A stretch of DNA of 64,000 nucleotides from an endosymbiont of Lamellibrachia barhami (GTDB taxonomy: Bacteria > Pseudomonadota > Gammaproteobacteria > Chromatiales > Chromatiaceae), in assembly GCF_011947365.2 (NCBI RefSeq), contig NZ_JAAVSH020000001.1, positions 3,153,333 through 3,217,332 on the forward strand, given 5' to 3'. Positions 61,903-64,000 of this stretch are shown here, piece after piece (the stretch's first letter is position 1; each line of letters opens with the position of its first letter). The notes beneath the pieces were generated by a model. It did not search any database and was not told the DNA's origin. It worked only from the letters and a program-made list of their open reading frames with translations. The position numbers were made by a program, and so were the translations under genes.

Positions 61903-62820
61903 ATGTTCAGTGTAGTACGGCGCAATCCCATTTCGATCATTCTGGCGGTGATACTGCATCTTCTGATCGGCTTTTTTCTGCTGTTTGGCATGGAGTGGTC
62001 ACCTGTGCCTGAGTTGCCCAAGGCACAGGCGCCGATCATTCAGGCGCGGGTGGTGGATGCCGCCAAAGTCGAGGCTGAACTGAAGAAGATCAAACAGGCG
62101 GAAGAGAAGAAAAAATCAGCCAAGTCGGCGGCCCTGCGCAAAGAGGAGAAGCGCCTGGCAGAGATCAAGCGCAAACAGGCAGCGGAGAAGAAACGGCTTC
62201 TGACGCTGGAGAAAAAACGAAAGACCAGAGAGAAAGAAGAAGCTAAACGTAAAGCGACTGCAAAAAAGAGACAGGAAGCTGAAAAACGGAAACAGGCGAA
62301 ACTGAAAAAAGAGCAGGCGGCGCTGGCGGAAAAACGCAAGACAGAGGCAAAGCGTAAAGCGGCAGAGAAGAGAAAACGCGAACAGGCCGAAGCGAAACGT
62401 AAAGCGGCTGAGAAGAAGAAACAGGCGAAGCTAGAAGCCAAACGCAAGGCCGAGGCAACGCGTAAAGCCGCGATTGCGGCCCAGCAGGCTCGTGAGCGGG
62501 CGCTGCAGGCCCAGCTTGCTGCTGAACAAAACTCCCGGGAAATCAGTCGTTTTAAGATCGCCATTCGCCAGCAGATAGAACGCAACTGGCTGCGACCGCC
62601 GAATAGTGCTGAAGGGCTCTCCTGTGTCGTGCGTGTTCGACTGATTCCCGGTGGCGATGTGATGCCCGGCAGTGTCAGAATCATCGAGAGCAGCGGTAAC
62701 GCCGCTTTTGATCGCTCAGTGGAGACCGCTGTCTATAAGGCTGCACCACTACCGGTACCCAGTGGTGGTCTGTTTGATTCGCTTCGTGATCTGAGGCTGA
62801 AGTTCAGGCACTCGAAGTAG
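61903..62820 (+). CDS. tolA: Cell-envelope integrity protein TolA
   Basis: A 305-residue protein that spans the periplasm. An N-terminal helix (ISIILAVILHLLIGFFLLFG) is followed by a very long charged helix (about 55-205) made of Lys/Arg/Glu/Ala repeats such as AKRKAAEKRKREQ. The C-terminal domain (EISRFKIAIRQQIERNWLRP, VRVRLIPGGDVMPGSVRIIE) binds TolB and Pal. It starts 5 bases after tolR. Confidence 0.94.
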   Translation: MFSVVRRNPISIILAVILHLLIGFFLLFGMEWSPVPELPKAQAPIIQARVVDAAKVEAELKKIKQAEEKKKSAKSAALRKEEKRLAEIKRKQAAEKKRLLTLEKKRKTREKEEAKRKATAKKRQEAEKRKQAKLKKEQAALAEKRKTEAKRKAAEKRKREQAEAKRKAAEKKKQAKLEAKRKAEATRKAAIAAQQARERALQAQLAAEQNSREISRFKIAIRQQIERNWLRPPNSAEGLSCVVRVRLIPGGDVMPGSVRIIESSGNAAFDRSVETAVYKAAPLPVPSGGLFDSLRDLRLKFRHSK

Positions 62821-62922
62821 ATCAGCCTGTTATGAGATGGAAATTCTTTGCGGTAGTCCGGAGAGTTGGCATACTCTGCACACCCAACCACTGTTCATTT
62901 AGATTTTATCGTTGATGATTAT

Positions 62923-64000
62923 ATGAAATATCTGTTGTTGATTATTTTTCTGGCCCTCTCCTGGCAACCGGCTGCAAATGCCGAATTGACCATTGAGATA
63001 ACCGAGGGGGTGGAGGGTGCGCTTCCCATTGCTGTGGTGCCTTTTCACTGGCAAGGAAAAACGCAAACCACACCCCGGGAGGACGTTTCGGCGATCATCC
63101 AGGCGGATCTGTACCGCAGTGGCCGCTTCAAGACGCTCCCTCGGAACGACATGCTCGCCAAGCCTGCGAGTGGCGACGAGGTAGAGTTCAAGGATTGGCG
63201 GGTACTGGGCGTGGAGAACCTGGTCGTTGGACAGATTCAGCCCAACGGCAGTAAAGGCTTCATTATCCGTTTTCAGCTCTTCGATGTCTTTCGGGGCGAA
63301 CAGCTGACTGGCTACAGCATCCCGACCACGGCGGGAAACCTGCGCACCACCGCCCACCATATTGCTGATCTTATCTACGAACAGCTGATCGGTGTTCCGG
63401 GTGCGTTCGCCACTCGGGTAGCTTACATTACCTCCAAGACAGAAGGGGGGAAAACCCAGATAGACCTGCGGATTGCCGACGCGGATGGTTACAGTCCCGA
63501 GACCATCGTCAGCTCTGATGTGCCGCTGATGTCACCTGCCTGGTCACCCGATGGCCGCAAAATCGCTTATGCCTCCTCCGAAAAAGGGAGTTGGGGAATC
63601 TATATTCAGGAGGTCTATACGGGACGTCGTCAAAAGGTTACCGCCTTCAAGGGCATCAACAGCGCTCCTGCCTGGTCACCTGATGGACGTAAACTGGCCA
63701 TGACGCTCTCGAAGGACGGTAACCCGGACATCTTCGTGTTTGATATGACGACCCGCAAACTGCGTCCGATCACCCGTCACTATGCCATTGATACCGAACC
63801 TTCCTGGTCACCGGATGGTCGTCATCTGGTATTTACTTCAGACCGCGGTGGCAAACCGCAGATCTACCGGGTTCCCTCCTATGGCGGCAAGGCGGAACGG
63901 GTCACATTTCAGAATGCCTATAATGCCAGAGCCTCCTACTCTCCTGACGGTAAATTGCTGACGCTGGTAACCCGTGAGGATGGACGCTATCGTATCGCGG
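62923..64000 (+). CDS. tolB: Tol-Pal system beta-propeller protein TolB (3' end outside window)
   Basis: At least 359 residues; the gene runs off the end. The signal peptide is MKYLLLIIFLALSWQPAANA. The N-terminal domain (ALPIAVVPFHWQG) is followed by the propeller, whose repeats are visible as SPAWSPDGRKIAYASS, APAWSPDGRKLAMTLS, EPSWSPDGRHLVFTSD and ASYSPDGKLLTLVT. TolB links TolA to Pal. The ATG at 62923 starts the signal peptide. About 100 bases separate it from tolA. Confidence 0.94.
   Translation, partial: MKYLLLIIFLALSWQPAANAELTIEITEGVEGALPIAVVPFHWQGKTQTTPREDVSAIIQADLYRSGRFKTLPRNDMLAKPASGDEVEFKDWRVLGVENLVVGQIQPNGSKGFIIRFQLFDVFRGEQLTGYSIPTTAGNLRTTAHHIADLIYEQLIGVPGAFATRVAYITSKTEGGKTQIDLRIADADGYSPETIVSSDVPLMSPAWSPDGRKIAYASSEKGSWGIYIQEVYTGRRQKVTAFKGINSAPAWSPDGRKLAMTLSKDGNPDIFVFDMTTRKLRPITRHYAIDTEPSWSPDGRHLVFTSDRGGKPQIYRVPSYGGKAERVTFQNAYNARASYSPDGKLLTLVTREDGRYRIA

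Overview
The window reads as chromosomal DNA of a gammaproteobacterium with moderate GC. The gene orders cspD-clpS-clpA-infA-ate-aat, ftsK-lolA-rarA-crcB-serS, rluE/mnmA-hflD-purB, lolCD-comEC-exbBD-lpxK-kdsB and yebC-ruvCAB-ybgC-tolQRAB are all typical of that class. A complete periplasmic nitrate reductase (Nap) operon next to a complete cytochrome c maturation (ccm) operon shows that the cell respires nitrate. The overall mix would fit a free-living or symbiotic sulfur-oxidising gammaproteobacterium, but no sulfur gene is in view, so that placement is inference. I see no tRNA, rRNA, CRISPR array, prophage or intact insertion sequence.

Layout. 1-3076: end of an RND pump, then four overlapping minus-strand genes (roxA, a GNAT acetyltransferase, a phospholipase-D-like protein, a secretin-domain protein). 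3358-8755: spondin-domain protein, purB, a repeat-rich lipoprotein, hflD, and one open frame joining RluE to MnmA. 9072-14173: cspD, ClpS/ClpA, IF-1 and the two aminoacyl-tRNA-protein transferases, which together form an N-degron pathway. 14349-24161: PilZ protein, trxB, alanine dehydrogenase, ftsK, lolA, rarA, crcB with a DUF190 gene, and serS, separated by a family of palindromic (REP-like) repeats. 24268-43097: the respiratory region, with ccmABCDEFGHI on the minus strand and, divergently, a Crp/Fnr (DNR-type) regulator, a NarX-like sensor, NarL, napFDAGHB, napC and moaA. CcmA-I attach haem to NapB and NapC, MoaA starts synthesis of the molybdopterin needed by NapA, and the regulators plausibly control all of it. 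43119-51943: two small exported proteins, lolC/lolD, a DUF2062 protein, comEC, exbB/exbD, lpxK, a Trm112-like protein and kdsB. 52263-57091: an OprP-type porin, a PhnD-type periplasmic binding protein and a membrane GGDEF-EAL protein. 57299-64000: yebC, ruvCAB, ybgC, tolQRA and the start of tolB.

Points most worth a second look: (1) the NarX-like nitrate sensor is interrupted by one extra C in a run of six Cs; (2) porin, PhnD-like protein and GGDEF-EAL protein form a tight cluster with no ABC transporter, which looks like a periplasmic ligand-sensing input to cyclic-di-GMP; (3) RluE and MnmA share one uninterrupted frame; (4) the nap promoter carries a perfect DNR/FNR-type palindrome and a NarL/NarP-like 7-2-7 site; (5) a palindromic repeat family lies at several gene ends, one copy duplicated together with the 3' end of rarA.

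All functional calls come from reading the translated sequence and gene order. No database search or structure prediction was run.
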